A DNA stretch of 64,000 nt from Haloferax marinum (GTDB lineage: Archaea > Halobacteriota > Halobacteria > Halobacteriales > Haloferacaceae). A program made the position numbers and the translations under genes. Of this stretch, positions 33,832-42,806 are shown one piece after another (positions within the stretch are counted from its first letter, which is position 1; every line of letters begins with the position of its first letter). Location: contig NZ_WKJQ01000001.1 of the NCBI RefSeq assembly GCF_009674625.1, forward strand, positions 310,001 through 374,000, read 5' to 3'. Below the pieces are notes generated by a model, which saw only the letters and a list, made by a program, of their open reading frames with translations, searched no databases and had not been told where the DNA came from.

Positions 33832-34158
33832 TCAGTCGTCTGCGGCAGCGTCAGCGGCGGCGGCGACGTCGTCCTCGATGCTCGGTGGGTAGATGCCGCG
33901 TTCGAGTTTCAGGTCGCTCTGCGGGCGCGCCATGCAGGTAAGCGCGTACCGTTCGGCTTCTTCTTCGGTCAGTCCACGGGCCGCAGGTTGGGTGACCTCT
34001 CCTTCGAGAATCTCCGCAGAACAGGCGAGACACATGCCAACACGGCAGGAGTACTCTTGTGCGATACCTTCCTCGATGCAGGCTTTGAGGATGGTCTGCT
34101 TGTCAGAAACCTCGATGGCCTCACCCGTGCCGACGAACTCGACGGTGTACTCGGTCAT
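33832..34158 (-). CDS. 2Fe-2S ferredoxin
   Basis: 108 residues from the ATG at 34158 (MTEYTVEFVGTGEAIEV); nine upstream codons are not conserved. Plant-type cluster ligands C38, C43, C46 (CRVGMCLAC) and C75 (LTCMARPQ). The C-terminal 25 residues are Ala/Asp-rich. It may transfer electrons to one of the oxidoreductases in the cell; no specific partner is adjacent. It is transcribed toward the rhodanese-MBL gene. Confidence 0.88.
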   Translation of the reverse strand: MTEYTVEFVGTGEAIEVSDKQTILKACIEEGIAQEYSCRVGMCLACSAEILEGEVTQPAARGLTEEEAERYALTCMARPQSDLKLERGIYPPSIEDDVAAAADAAADD

Positions 34159-34241
34159 AACCCGGCGTATGAGCGACCACACCAAAACTGTTTATCAAAC
34201 AGTCGCATTCGACCCAAATATGTCGGGGCAAAGAGGACGAA

Positions 34242-34736
34242 TTACTCCATCTCGCCGGTTTCGTCGGTAAACTCTGTGTCGGCTTCCTCGTCGGCCAACT
34301 CTGCTTCTTCGTCGCTCATCCGTACGGTGAGTACCGGAACTGGGCAGGTTCGGACGACACGTTCGGTCACGCTCCCGAGCAGGTAGTGGCTCAGTCCCGT
34401 GCGGCCGTGGGTCCCCATGACGACGAGGTCGACGTCGTGGGAGTCGATGTAGTCGTGAATCGAACGATACGCAGTCCCGGTGACGACTTCCGAGTCGATT
34501 TCGACGCCCGCCGCCTCGGCGGCCTCACGGACGTGCCGGGTGGCGACGTCTCCCTCGCGTTCGAGTGCATCGATGACGACGTCTGCACCGGCGTCGAGCG
34601 ACGTGTAGATGCTCGTATCGACGACGTACAGCGCGTGAACTCGTGCGCCGTAGGTTTTGGCGATGTCGAGCGCGTGGTCGATGGCTCGTTCGGCGGCTTT
34701 GCTCCCGTCGGTCGGCACGAGGATTTCGCTGTACAT
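34242..34736 (-). CDS. Universal stress protein (UspA family)
   Basis: 164 residues. Opens MYSEILVPTDGSKAAERAID; the ATP-binding signature is GTHGRTGLSHYLLGSVTERVVRTCPVPVL (G-2x-G-9x-G-S). The C-terminal 20 residues are very acidic. Usp proteins bind ATP and are linked to stress survival; the specific role here is unknown. Next to a ferredoxin on the same strand, 83 bp apart, and a conserved small gene. Confidence 0.9.
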   Translation of the reverse strand: MYSEILVPTDGSKAAERAIDHALDIAKTYGARVHALYVVDTSIYTSLDAGADVVIDALEREGDVATRHVREAAEAAGVEIDSEVVTGTAYRSIHDYIDSHDVDLVVMGTHGRTGLSHYLLGSVTERVVRTCPVPVLTVRMSDEEAELADEEADTEFTDETGEME

Positions 34737-34770
34737 GACGGATTACACTTAGTTCGGAACGGGGTTAATT

Positions 34771-35058
34771 CTAGGCCTCGTTCTCGTCGTCTTGGAAGGA
34801 GAGAACCGCAGTTTCACACACCTGCAGACCGTCGATTCGAGGCTGTTCGTCTGTGATTTCGACTGTCTCGACGAGTGACCATCCCGACGTGTCGTCGTAG
34901 GCGACGCCTTTGACCCACGCGTCGGTGGCAAAGAGGACGCCGCGTGCTGGGCCGTCGTTCTCGACGGCGACGACGAGTTCGAACGCCTCGGAGCGATTCA
35001 GGGAGGTGAGTTCCTGTGGCTTCAGTGGTCGTGGGGGGAGGGAGTCGATGAGCGCCAT
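34771..35058 (-). CDS. Small haloarchaeal conserved protein
   Basis: 95 residues (MALIDSLPPRPLKPQELTSL...). It looks like a compact beta-rich domain: EAFELVVAVENDGPARGVLFAT, GWSLVETVEITDEQ, ETAVLSFQDDENE. I do not recognise a family with certainty. It lies 34 bp upstream of the Usp gene on the same strand, so they probably form one unit. Start at CAT 35056-35058; longer frames upstream are not conserved-looking. Confidence 0.65.
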   Translation of the reverse strand: MALIDSLPPRPLKPQELTSLNRSEAFELVVAVENDGPARGVLFATDAWVKGVAYDDTSGWSLVETVEITDEQPRIDGLQVCETAVLSFQDDENEA

Positions 35059-35197
35059 ATTCCTGTGCTGCCGGTCGGTGCGGATGACGCTTTCGAAGCC
35101 TCGTTCGTGGAGTTCGCCTCTGGACTGCGAGTCGTAACAGTTCACCTCTGGACTGCGAGTCGTAACCTTTCTTTCGTACGGCGCGTCACGTCTGCTC

Positions 35198-36841
35198 ATG
35201 ATTCCCTCTCGCGTCGAGTCGCGCTTCGACCGGGTGGCCCTCGCCGTGGGTGCGCTCGCGCTCGTCGCGCTCGTCGTCCGACTCGTCGGACTCGGGTCGC
35301 GACCCGTCCACTGGGACGAGGCCCGCGTCGGGTACTGGAGCCTTCGCTATCTCGAAACAGGCTACCTGACCTACCGACCAGTCGCCGGCGGCCCACTCGT
35401 CTACATCCTCACGCGTACCTCGCTGTCGCTCTTCGGAGCGTCTGATTTCGCGCTTCGACTCCCCGTCGCAGTCGTCGGTGCTGTGCTCCCGTTCGTCGCA
35501 CTCCTCTTTCGGTCCCACCTCGACGACGACGAAACCGTCGCGCTCGCCGCCATCCTCGCGGCGAGTCCGATTCTCGTCTACTACGGCCGGTTCGCACGGG
35601 GTGACGTCCTCGCCATCGGATTCACACTCGCCGCCTTTGGATTCGCACTTCGGTTGTTCGACGGCGAGGGACGGCGATACGCCTACGGCCTCGCAGGGAC
35701 AGTCGCACTCGCAATCGCCTCGTCCGGCCTCGGTATCGTCGCCCTCGGCTGTCTGGCAATCGCTGGGCTCCTCGTCTTCGACCACGCCGCACTCGTCCAG
35801 TCGTCTCTCCCCGCCAGCGCACGACTCGGCGAGTTCGCTGCTCGGGCCCGTGGCAAGGCGACTCCCGCGGCGCGAGCAGTTCTCGTCTTCGTCGGCGTCT
35901 ACATCTTCACCTTCGCGCCGCGAGCGGGCGTCACCGACGACGCTGGCCTCTACTCACCGGGGACGATTCTCGGCGCGATAGACGTCGCGCTGTTCGATTC
36001 CGTCCGTCGGTTCCTCGGTGTCCGTGTCGAGCATCGCTATCCCGACGGAACGCACGAGTTTCTCCCGTACTTCGGTGAGTTCCTCGAGGTACTCGTGTTC
36101 GCGGCCCTCCCGGTGACGCTCCTCGGCGTCGCCGCCTTCGTCGTCGACCGATACACGTCAGGCGGACCGCGAACCGTCGTCTCGGCGGCGACGTACTGGG
36201 CCGGCGCGTCTGTGGTGTTCGTCCCGATGCTGGCGGAAGTCTCTGCACCGTGGCTTGGAGTCTACGCCGTCGTTCCACTCACGATTCCCGCCGCTGTCGG
36301 ACTTGCGGGCGTCGCTCGATGGGGACGACGCGCGCTCGACGCCGGCGACGTCCCACGGATTGCTGCAGTCGCGCTCGTGCTTCTCGCGCTCGTCGCACAG
36401 ACCGGTGCAGTCGCGACGGGAGAGGTCTACGACCCGAGTGACCGGGACACTCGCCTCGCACACTACGCACAACCGTCACACGAGTTCACGTCGTTCCGCG
36501 ACAACCTCTCTGTGTGGGTTGGACCGACCGACGACGAAGCTGCAGACGTGCTCTACTACGGGAGTTCGATGTACGTCGCCGACGGCGTCGCAGACTACCC
36601 ACCAGTTCCAGAACAGTGGGGAGAACGATTGCCGATGGCGTGGTACGTCCACCGAGTCGGTGCAGAGACGACGTCTGCCACGTCGCCAACGGAGCTTCGG
36701 CAGTCTGCTGACGTCCCACCGGTCGTCGTCGCTCCCGCCGACGAACGCGCGACGTTGGCACCGGTGCTCGACGGATACGTCGCACACGAGTTCGATACCG
36801 CTCTCTGGGGGCGGCCAATCGTCGTCTTCGTGAAAAAGTAA
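35198..36841 (+). CDS. Agl23-like membrane protein (TIGR03663, flippase-associated)
   Basis: 547 residues with about ten membrane segments. The N-terminus PVHWDEARVGYWSLRYLETG is the conserved acidic loop of ArnT/PMT-type lipid-sugar transferases (DEARV), and the family is annotated as flippase activity-associated protein Agl23. Later come LVYILTRTSLSLFGASDFALRLP and YYGRFARGDVLAI. Such proteins take part in extracytoplasmic glycan handling. The C-terminal 150 residues are soluble. Gene order does not connect it directly to the agl genes at the left edge, so its target is not known. Convergent with tfb. Confidence 0.75.
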   Translation: MIPSRVESRFDRVALAVGALALVALVVRLVGLGSRPVHWDEARVGYWSLRYLETGYLTYRPVAGGPLVYILTRTSLSLFGASDFALRLPVAVVGAVLPFVALLFRSHLDDDETVALAAILAASPILVYYGRFARGDVLAIGFTLAAFGFALRLFDGEGRRYAYGLAGTVALAIASSGLGIVALGCLAIAGLLVFDHAALVQSSLPASARLGEFAARARGKATPAARAVLVFVGVYIFTFAPRAGVTDDAGLYSPGTILGAIDVALFDSVRRFLGVRVEHRYPDGTHEFLPYFGEFLEVLVFAALPVTLLGVAAFVVDRYTSGGPRTVVSAATYWAGASVVFVPMLAEVSAPWLGVYAVVPLTIPAAVGLAGVARWGRRALDAGDVPRIAAVALVLLALVAQTGAVATGEVYDPSDRDTRLAHYAQPSHEFTSFRDNLSVWVGPTDDEAADVLYYGSSMYVADGVADYPPVPEQWGERLPMAWYVHRVGAETTSATSPTELRQSADVPPVVVAPADERATLAPVLDGYVAHEFDTALWGRPIVVFVKK

Positions 36842-36856
36842 GCGCGAACTCGGGGC

Positions 36857-37807
36857 TTAGCGGAAGCCCATCGCTTCTATCTGCTCTTGGTAGCGGTTCC
36901 GGATGGTGACCTCGGTCACCTGCGCGACGTCTGCGACTTCTCGCTGGGTCTTCTTCTCGTTACAGAGCAACGACGCCGCGTAGATTGCGGCGGCGGCGAA
37001 TCCCGTCGGGGACTTGCCCGAGAGCAGGCCCTGTTCGGCAGAGACGTCGATAATCTCGGTTGCTTTCGCCTGTACCTCTTCGGAGAGGTCGAGTGCGGAG
37101 GCGAAACGGGGAACGAACTGCTTGGGGTCTACGGGTTTGAGTTCGAGACCGAGTTCCTGGGAGATGTAGCGGTACGTACGACCAATCTCCTTCTGTGGGA
37201 CGCGAGAAACTTCAGCAACTTCGTCGAGCGAGCGCGGGATACCTTCCTGCCGGCAGGCGGCATAGAGGGCGGATGTGGCGACGCCCTCGATAGACCGTCC
37301 GCGAATCAGGTCTTCGTTGAGTGCGCGACGATAGATGACGGAGGCGACTTCGCGGACGGAGCGTGGGACACCGAGTGCGGACGCCATACGGTCGATTTCG
37401 CTGAGCGCGAACTGGAGGTTGCGCTCGCCGGCGTCCTTCGTTCGAATGCGTTCTTGCCACTTACGAAGACGGTGCATCTGCGAGCGTTTTTCGGACGACA
37501 GCGACCGACCGTAGGCGTCTTTGTCCTTCCAGTCGATGGTCGTCGTCAGTCCACGGTCGTGCATCGTTTCTGTGATGGGTGCACCGACGCGCGACTTCGA
37601 CTGCCGTTCCGAGTGGTTGAACGCACGCCACTCTGGTCCGCGGTCGATTTGTCGCTCGTCTAGGACGAGACCACAGTCGTCACACACCAGCTCCCCCTGG
37701 TCTGCGTCTGTGACGATCTGGTCGGACCCACACTCCGGGCAGTTGAGTCGCTCGTCCTCTTGTGCCGATGCCTCCTCTCGTTGACGCTGCCGGCTCGGAC
37801 GTTCCAT
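36857..37807 (-). CDS. tfb: Transcription initiation factor TFB
   Basis: 316 residues from ATG 37807 ([10 protein letters not shown]). An N-terminal zinc ribbon has C23, C26, C42 and C45 (CPECGSDQ ... CDDCGLVLD), then the B-finger region ([15 protein letters not shown]) and two cyclin-like repeats ([20 protein letters not shown] and [21 protein letters not shown]). It recruits RNA polymerase after TBP binds TATA. Haloarchaea have several TFBs, so this may serve a subset of promoters. Upstream it has its own AT-rich promoter region. A GTG/ATG-containing extension upstream was not used. Confidence 0.94.
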   Translation of the reverse strand: MERPSRQRQREEASAQEDERLNCPECGSDQIVTDADQGELVCDDCGLVLDERQIDRGPEWRAFNHSERQSKSRVGAPITETMHDRGLTTTIDWKDKDAYGRSLSSEKRSQMHRLRKWQERIRTKDAGERNLQFALSEIDRMASALGVPRSVREVASVIYRRALNEDLIRGRSIEGVATSALYAACRQEGIPRSLDEVAEVSRVPQKEIGRTYRYISQELGLELKPVDPKQFVPRFASALDLSEEVQAKATEIIDVSAEQGLLSGKSPTGFAAAAIYAASLLCNEKKTQREVADVAQVTEVTIRNRYQEQIEAMGFR

Positions 37808-37948
37808 TAAAAGGTTTCTGGTGGAGAGTGAATTTAAACCTTTTTGTCCATTTTTTGACAAAGGCCGCGGTCTAGCGATTTCGATTCCACAACTTCCGGT
37901 GTGTCAGACTCTCCTACTTATACGGTTCCTTGACTAACGGTTAATCGA

Positions 37949-38917
37949 ATGGTCAGAGGTGCTACCACGACACTCGTCATCGTATTTCTCATCGTCTTCG
38001 CGGGGTGTCTCGGGAGTGGTGACGTGGCGTCAGATACGACGACGCCCACTATGTCACCTACTGCCACACCGACGTCGACTCCGACAGGCGGCAGTGCAAG
38101 TGGCGACGTCACCGTCGAAGTCGTCGAAGTCGTCGATGGCGACACAGTGAAAGTCGTCATGCCAGACGGCGCGCGCGAGACGGTCCGATTGCTCGGCGTC
38201 GATACGCCCGAAGTGTACGGAGAGAACACCCCCGACGAGTTCGAGGGTGTCCCCGACACCGAGGCGGGCAAGACGTGTCTCCGTGAGGCAGGATACGACG
38301 CGAGCGACTTCGCGAAGTCGAGACTCGAAGGGAAGACCGTCGAACTCCGGTACGACGAGAAGGCGGGAGAACGTGGCTACTACGGCCGACTACTCGCGTA
38401 CGTCGTCGTCGATGGAACCGAGTTCAACTACGACCTTCTCACCGAGGGACACGCGCGGTTCTACGAGAGTTCGTTCGAAGAACGAGAGCGCTACGAGCGA
38501 GCAGAACGGGACGCACGCGAGCGCGGTGTCGGTCTCTGGTCGTGTGCGACAGAAGGGTCGGCGGCAGGCGGGTCGGACCCGACGGCCGACGGTCTCTCTG
38601 TCTCTGTCGTCGCCGACGCACCGGGCAACGACAACGACAACCTCGACGAGGAGTACGTGACGCTCCACAACGGCGGAGACGACGCAATCGACCTCTCGGG
38701 GTGGACCGTCTCCGACGCAGTCGGTGCCACGTACACGTTCTCCGAGGGGACGGAACTCGCGGCCGGTGCGAAACTCACGCTCTACACGGGGTCAGGAACT
38801 GACGCTGCCGACGAGGTCTACTGGGGTCGGTCGTCTGCCGTCTGGAACAACGGCGGCGACACGGTGACGGTCCGAAACGCCGCAGGTGACGTGGTTCTGT
38901 CGTACACGTACGAGTAG
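37949..38917 (+). CDS. Secreted lipoprotein: staphylococcal-type nuclease plus lamin-tail domain
   Basis: 322 residues. A signal peptide ends at a lipobox FAGC (C20), followed by a Thr/Pro/Ser-rich linker, so it is a lipoprotein facing outside. Residues about 52-200 form a TNase (SNase) domain: VVDGDTVKVVMPDGARETVRLLGVDTPE, LEGKTVELRYDEKAGERGYYGRLLAYV. Residues about 215-322 are a lamin-tail/LTD beta domain (EEYVTLHNGGDDAIDLSGWTVSDAVG). This pair is frequent in haloarchaea and probably degrades extracellular DNA for nutrients. An upstream TFB gene diverges from it. Confidence 0.88.
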   Translation: MVRGATTTLVIVFLIVFAGCLGSGDVASDTTTPTMSPTATPTSTPTGGSASGDVTVEVVEVVDGDTVKVVMPDGARETVRLLGVDTPEVYGENTPDEFEGVPDTEAGKTCLREAGYDASDFAKSRLEGKTVELRYDEKAGERGYYGRLLAYVVVDGTEFNYDLLTEGHARFYESSFEERERYERAERDARERGVGLWSCATEGSAAGGSDPTADGLSVSVVADAPGNDNDNLDEEYVTLHNGGDDAIDLSGWTVSDAVGATYTFSEGTELAAGAKLTLYTGSGTDAADEVYWGRSSAVWNNGGDTVTVRNAAGDVVLSYTYE

Positions 38918-39218
38918 TCGAATCAGTTGGAGACGGTCGACACCACCGGCCGGAGACGGACGGCCCCATCGCTGAAGACGGACGGTAGCCACGAACAAAT
39001 CGGAACCGACGGCAGGACGCGTGCGACTCCACTTCGCCGTCAGGGGGAGGGGGCTAAAGCGTGTGACCCCCAAACACACTACGGTATCGTCCGTAATTAG
39101 TCTCTAGGGCCATCGAGAGGCCAGATTATGGTGGATGCGTGACTGTCTCTAATTCCGTAATATTACCATCACGCATTCACAAAGTTATATGTATAACCAA
39201 AGGAAATGTGTGGGCAAC
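38918..39218. promoter_or_regulatory. 300-bp intergenic region with paired inverted repeats
   Basis: No gene seen. It holds GTGGATGCGTGA (39131-39142) paired with TCACGCATTCAC (39169-39180), one mismatch in 12, and the TATA-containing palindrome GTTATATGTATAAC (39184-39197), about 28 bp before the ATG at 39219. The small gene downstream is thus probably leaderless and controlled by a factor binding here. Confidence 0.6.
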
Positions 39219-39614
39219 ATGAGCACACTCGAATCTTCTCCGGTCGAAACCGCCATCGAATCGTGTCGAACCACCGATTTGACTCCCATCGTCCTCGAGG
39301 CGTCGAGTCTGGAGTCGACTGCCCCCGAACACCTGCGTGGCCTGAAGGGTGGACTCGCAGACGCAGGCTACCTCCCCGCCGAACTCGTCGCCGAGGCGGA
39401 TTTCTGCGAAGACGACCCGCTGGCCGTCCAGTCGGAGTCCGACCGGCTCCGCGAGTACGTGCGCGCCGCGTCGTTCCTCGGAGTCGGCCGAATCACCGTC
39501 GACGTCGTCGAGTGCTGCCGTCCCGACGACGTCGAATCGACACTCGCGGCCCTCGAAGAGCGCGCCCACCGCGAGGGTGTTGCTTTTGAGGCTCGCGGCC
39601 GCATCGACGCCTGA
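39219..39614 (+). CDS. Conserved small protein coupled to the METTL5-like gene
   Basis: 131 residues from the ATG at 39219 (MSTLESSPVETAIESCRTTD); ten codons further upstream would lie inside the TATA box and were excluded. A helix-rich acidic protein with RLREYVRAASFLGVGRITVDVVECCRPDD and a Cys pair (VVECC). I do not recognise it. Its stop overlaps the next start by one base (TGATG), so it is translated with the methyltransferase; it is not a Trm112-type zinc ribbon, the known METTL5 partner. A role in the same reaction is an inference. Confidence 0.7.
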   Translation: MSTLESSPVETAIESCRTTDLTPIVLEASSLESTAPEHLRGLKGGLADAGYLPAELVAEADFCEDDPLAVQSESDRLREYVRAASFLGVGRITVDVVECCRPDDVESTLAALEERAHREGVAFEARGRIDA

Positions 39615-40240
39615 TGGCTACCAAAGCCGCGCTGGAGACGCAGTTGGCGGTGGTCGCCGGGTTCGAGAATCCGAAAGTCGGCCTCGAACAGTATCCGACC
39701 CCGCCAGACCTCGCCGCGCACATCGTCCACCTCGCAGACCTCAGGGGCGACATCGAGAACAGGACCGTTCTCGACTTCGGAACCGGGACCGGAATGCTCG
39801 CGCTCGGTGCTGCACTCCGGTCTCCTGCTCGCGTCGTCGGCGTCGAACTCGACCCAGAGGCGTTGCAGACAGCAACAGCCAACGCCCGGCGCGTCGGTGC
39901 CAGTGCACCCATCCACTGGGTCCGGGGCGACGCGACTCGACTTCCACTGTGCCTCGACGACGACTCCCCTGTCACGGTCCTGATGAACCCCCCGTTCGGT
40001 GCTCAGCGGGGGAACGAACACGCGGACCGAGCGTTCCTCGAGTCGGTCGCCGACGTCGCAGACGTGTCGTACTCTGTCCACAACGAGGGTAGCAAGGAGT
40101 TCGTCGAGGCGTTCGTCGCCGACGAGGGTGGAGAGTTGACCGACGCCTTCAGGGCGACGTTCGACCTCGAACGCCAGTTCGACTTCCACGAGGCCGACAG
40201 AAAGGAACTCGACGCGGAAGTATTCAGAATCGAGTGGTGA
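39614..40240 (+). CDS. METTL5-like rRNA adenine methyltransferase
   Basis: 208 residues. Rossmann-type methyltransferase with the SAM motif VLDFGTGTGMLALGAAL (about 52-68), VGVELDPEAL and the catalytic MNPPFGAQRG (NPPF at 125-128), the N6-adenine signature. EQYPTPPDLAAHIVHLA at the start is the usual METTL5/PRMC-like N-terminus. In archaea and eukaryotes METTL5-type enzymes modify an adenosine of 16S/18S rRNA. Substrate here is inferred from the motif; a tRNA or protein substrate remains possible. Coupled to the preceding gene. Confidence 0.85.
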   Translation: MATKAALETQLAVVAGFENPKVGLEQYPTPPDLAAHIVHLADLRGDIENRTVLDFGTGTGMLALGAALRSPARVVGVELDPEALQTATANARRVGASAPIHWVRGDATRLPLCLDDDSPVTVLMNPPFGAQRGNEHADRAFLESVADVADVSYSVHNEGSKEFVEAFVADEGGELTDAFRATFDLERQFDFHEADRKELDAEVFRIEW

Positions 40241-40290
40241 CGATTCGGCGAGAACTCTGCCACAGTCCCACTGCGCCTCGCACGCAGTCG

Positions 40291-41946
40291 TTATTGATAC
40301 GTCTCTTCTCTCGCGACACGAACTCTCGTCTTCTCGTACTCCGCAAAGACGAACTCGCCTTCTCGGACGAACTGGACTCCGGCGAGCGTCGTGGACACGT
40401 TCTGTGTCGGCATCGGTCCTCTGACGGTCCTGTTGTCCGACGAGACAGCGATGTCGTATCCCGTCTCCGTCGGAACGACCGAGATGTTTCGCCCGGCGAC
40501 GACCGGTTCGGCACGAACCGGGTCGGTCGTATAGGCGAGCGACGACGTGCCGTTGGATACGAGGAAGACGCGATACGCGGCCGTTCCCGCCCCTGTGACG
40601 ACGAACCCGTCGCGTACTGCTGTGACCTGTTCTTGCCACCCGAAACCACCGACTCGGACCGTCGACTCGCCAGCGAAGGCTAGTCGCCCAGTCGAGACGG
40701 CAGTCGTCCAGATGCCTCGTCGTTCGCTCTTGACGATGACACCCGACGTGTTCGTCGTCGTCGATTCACCGAACAGTTCGATTTCGAACGCGGCGGTGAG
40801 GCCGTTCGGCACGTCTTCGGCGTAGGTCACGTCGTAATCTCTGACCGTGACGCTCTCGCCGGGCAGGTCTTCGTCTGCTGCGGTGAACAGATTGTACGGA
40901 ATCGCCGGTCCGGTCAATGCGGCAGTGACGACGAGCAAGACGGCGACACCGACCTGCCACCGACGAGTCGAGAGTAGTGACCCTGTCGGCGCGCGGTCAC
41001 GGAGTGGTCTGTCCGACGCGGAGACAGTGAGTGCGACGACGAGTGCGAGCGCGACGACGAGCGCGAATCCGATGGCCTGAAAGAGGACGAACGTGTCGCT
41101 CCCTCGGAACCAGTAGACTGCCCACAACGACTCGCTGACGGCAAAGAGGAGGACGCCGGTGAACGACCGAAGCGCACTGGGTCTGTCAGTCTCTCGGTGG
41201 TGGACGACCACGACCCCGAGGATGATGCCGACGAGAAGCCCGATAGCGTGGCCCTGAATGGCGATTTGTGCCCACCACGGCGTCGAGAAGACTGGCCGTG
41301 CAGTGGCGACCACTTCGGGCGTCTGGAGCGCGTTGTAGAAGAGACTGAGGACGCGTCCGGAGACGAACGCGAGAACCGTCGTCAAGGGGCGCGTAACGAG
41401 GGCGAACCCGGCGAACGCGAAGACGACACCAGAGAACCCGATGACCGGCCCGAGGGCGAACAGCGAGGTAAACAGGCCGACGATGAAGACGCCCGCGGGG
41501 AAGATAACGAGGGCACGAGCGTACGGGTTCTCCCGGAACGACCCGAACGACGTCGACCCGCGGCGCGTCGGGTAGTGACTCCACGCGTACTCGGCGATTG
41601 GGGCCAGCGTCAGGGTTCCGACGAGGTTCCCGACGAGGTGGCCCGAACTCGAGTGGGTGAACGCCGCGGTGGCCATCCCGAGCGGATAGAAGTACGACCA
41701 CGCTCGAAACGGGATGACGAGTGGGCGATACCACGACGAGAAGCCACCTTGGACGAACAGATAGACGAAGAGGATGCCACCGGCGCTGACGAGCGTTCCG
41801 AGTGGAAGCCCGAAGAGAAACCGGCGCCGGAGCGTGGCCAGGACACGCCCCGGTCGGTCGGCGAGAGAGAGCGCCACGAGAGCGACGACGAGGGCGAAAA
41901 CGACTGCAAGCCGGTGGAACGGAATCCAGCCGGGAATCTCTAGCAT
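40291..41946 (-). CDS. Rhomboid-family intramembrane serine protease with a C-terminal domain
   Basis: 551 residues. The rhomboid core is in the first 330 residues: N107 (SGHLVGNLVG), the catalytic serine S172 in GFSGVVFAFAG and H233 in QGHAIGLLVG. The remaining 220 residues are a soluble beta-rich domain (about 330-551) with one more hydrophobic helix before it. In Haloferax volcanii the protease RhoII at this locus affects S-layer glycosylation, but the substrate here is unknown. Convergent with the METTL5-like gene. Confidence 0.85.
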   Translation of the reverse strand: MLEIPGWIPFHRLAVVFALVVALVALSLADRPGRVLATLRRRFLFGLPLGTLVSAGGILFVYLFVQGGFSSWYRPLVIPFRAWSYFYPLGMATAAFTHSSSGHLVGNLVGTLTLAPIAEYAWSHYPTRRGSTSFGSFRENPYARALVIFPAGVFIVGLFTSLFALGPVIGFSGVVFAFAGFALVTRPLTTVLAFVSGRVLSLFYNALQTPEVVATARPVFSTPWWAQIAIQGHAIGLLVGIILGVVVVHHRETDRPSALRSFTGVLLFAVSESLWAVYWFRGSDTFVLFQAIGFALVVALALVVALTVSASDRPLRDRAPTGSLLSTRRWQVGVAVLLVVTAALTGPAIPYNLFTAADEDLPGESVTVRDYDVTYAEDVPNGLTAAFEIELFGESTTTNTSGVIVKSERRGIWTTAVSTGRLAFAGESTVRVGGFGWQEQVTAVRDGFVVTGAGTAAYRVFLVSNGTSSLAYTTDPVRAEPVVAGRNISVVPTETGYDIAVSSDNRTVRGPMPTQNVSTTLAGVQFVREGEFVFAEYEKTRVRVAREETYQ

Positions 41947-42075
41947 TGGCTACCTTTGTCGTGCGAACGGGTGATAAAGAAACCCGTGGAGAACTGCCTG
42001 CTGCGTGCTAGCGGGCGGCACCCGGTGTACCGAACCGGAAGGTCACGCTGTCGGACGTGCGAGGAGGGCTCGCGG

Positions 42076-42354
42076 TCAGATTTTGCCTTCTGCGTCTTCG
42101 GCCAGTTCTTCCATCCGCTTGCCGACGCGACCGGCGCTGGAGAACTCGTCTTCACTCATCGCGGTGGCGAGTGCGTTGCCGAGGACGAAGACGGCGTGCT
42201 TGTGTTCACTCTTGGATTTGTGGACGTGGGAGGGGTCGACGCCAAGTTCTTCGTAGGGTTCGAAGAGCGAGGAGTCTACGTGTTCTCGAGACGAGAAGTG
42301 GTCTTTGATGATAACCATCTGTTCGTGCAGCTCCAGCAGTTCATCCTTGTGCAT
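42076..42354 (-). CDS. UPF0058 family protein
   Basis: 92 residues: MHKDELLELHEQMVIIKDHF, then HVDSSLFEPYEELGVDPSHV, HKSKSEHKHAVFVLGNALATA and MSEDEFSSAGRVGKRMEELA. This is the archaeal UPF0058 family; helical, acidic, function unknown. It stands between the rhomboid gene and an RHH gene on the same strand, so the three may share transcripts. The sequence matches the family over its full length. Confidence 0.85.
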   Translation of the reverse strand: MHKDELLELHEQMVIIKDHFSSREHVDSSLFEPYEELGVDPSHVHKSKSEHKHAVFVLGNALATAMSEDEFSSAGRVGKRMEELAEDAEGKI

Positions 42355-42411
42355 GAGAGTGCGTTAGGCGCGATGATGTTTTAAGAGTTATTGGGTAATT
42401 CTGTCATTCGG

Positions 42412-42624
42412 TCAGAAGACGTACTCGTCTTCGTGACCCATCATCCCGTCGTCTTCGAACGCACGGTCCTCGTCGGACATGGGGCCGCTCGTCTTGTACG
42501 CGCGAATCCCGGTCGAAAGCAAGTCCTCGATTGCCTCGTCGCGGTTGACGAACTCTCCTTTTTCGACGAGCTGGATGATCTGCATCTCGAGGTGTTCTGG
42601 GACGGTAATCTCTACTTTTGGCAT
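42412..42624 (-). CDS. Ribbon-helix-helix protein (DUF7120/CopG-type)
   Basis: 70 residues from the ATG at 42624 (MPKVEITVPEHLEMQIIQLV). The strand PKVEITVPE, helix HLEMQIIQLVEKGE and the second helix NRDEAIEDLLSTGIRAYKT form an RHH DNA-binding domain; the tail has a run of charged residues and is glycine/methionine-rich (GPMSDEDRAFEDDGMMGHEDEYVF). Regulator of unknown genes. A 24-codon upstream extension overlaps an AT-rich promoter-like region and was not used. Confidence 0.8.
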   Translation of the reverse strand: MPKVEITVPEHLEMQIIQLVEKGEFVNRDEAIEDLLSTGIRAYKTSGPMSDEDRAFEDDGMMGHEDEYVF

Positions 42625-42806
42625 CTGAACGTCCGACGCTTTGGAAGGGCTGTATATAACTCTACCGGGGCACCAATCGTAAATATCGAACTTCACCTCA
42701 CGATATGTGAACTTCCGTTTCGGTTCCGGTGTGCGATGTTGTCGAATCCAGTATCGGGGTGGTCCGGAGTCGTTACAGATAGGTACGTCGGGTCGAAGGT
42801 TCGACT

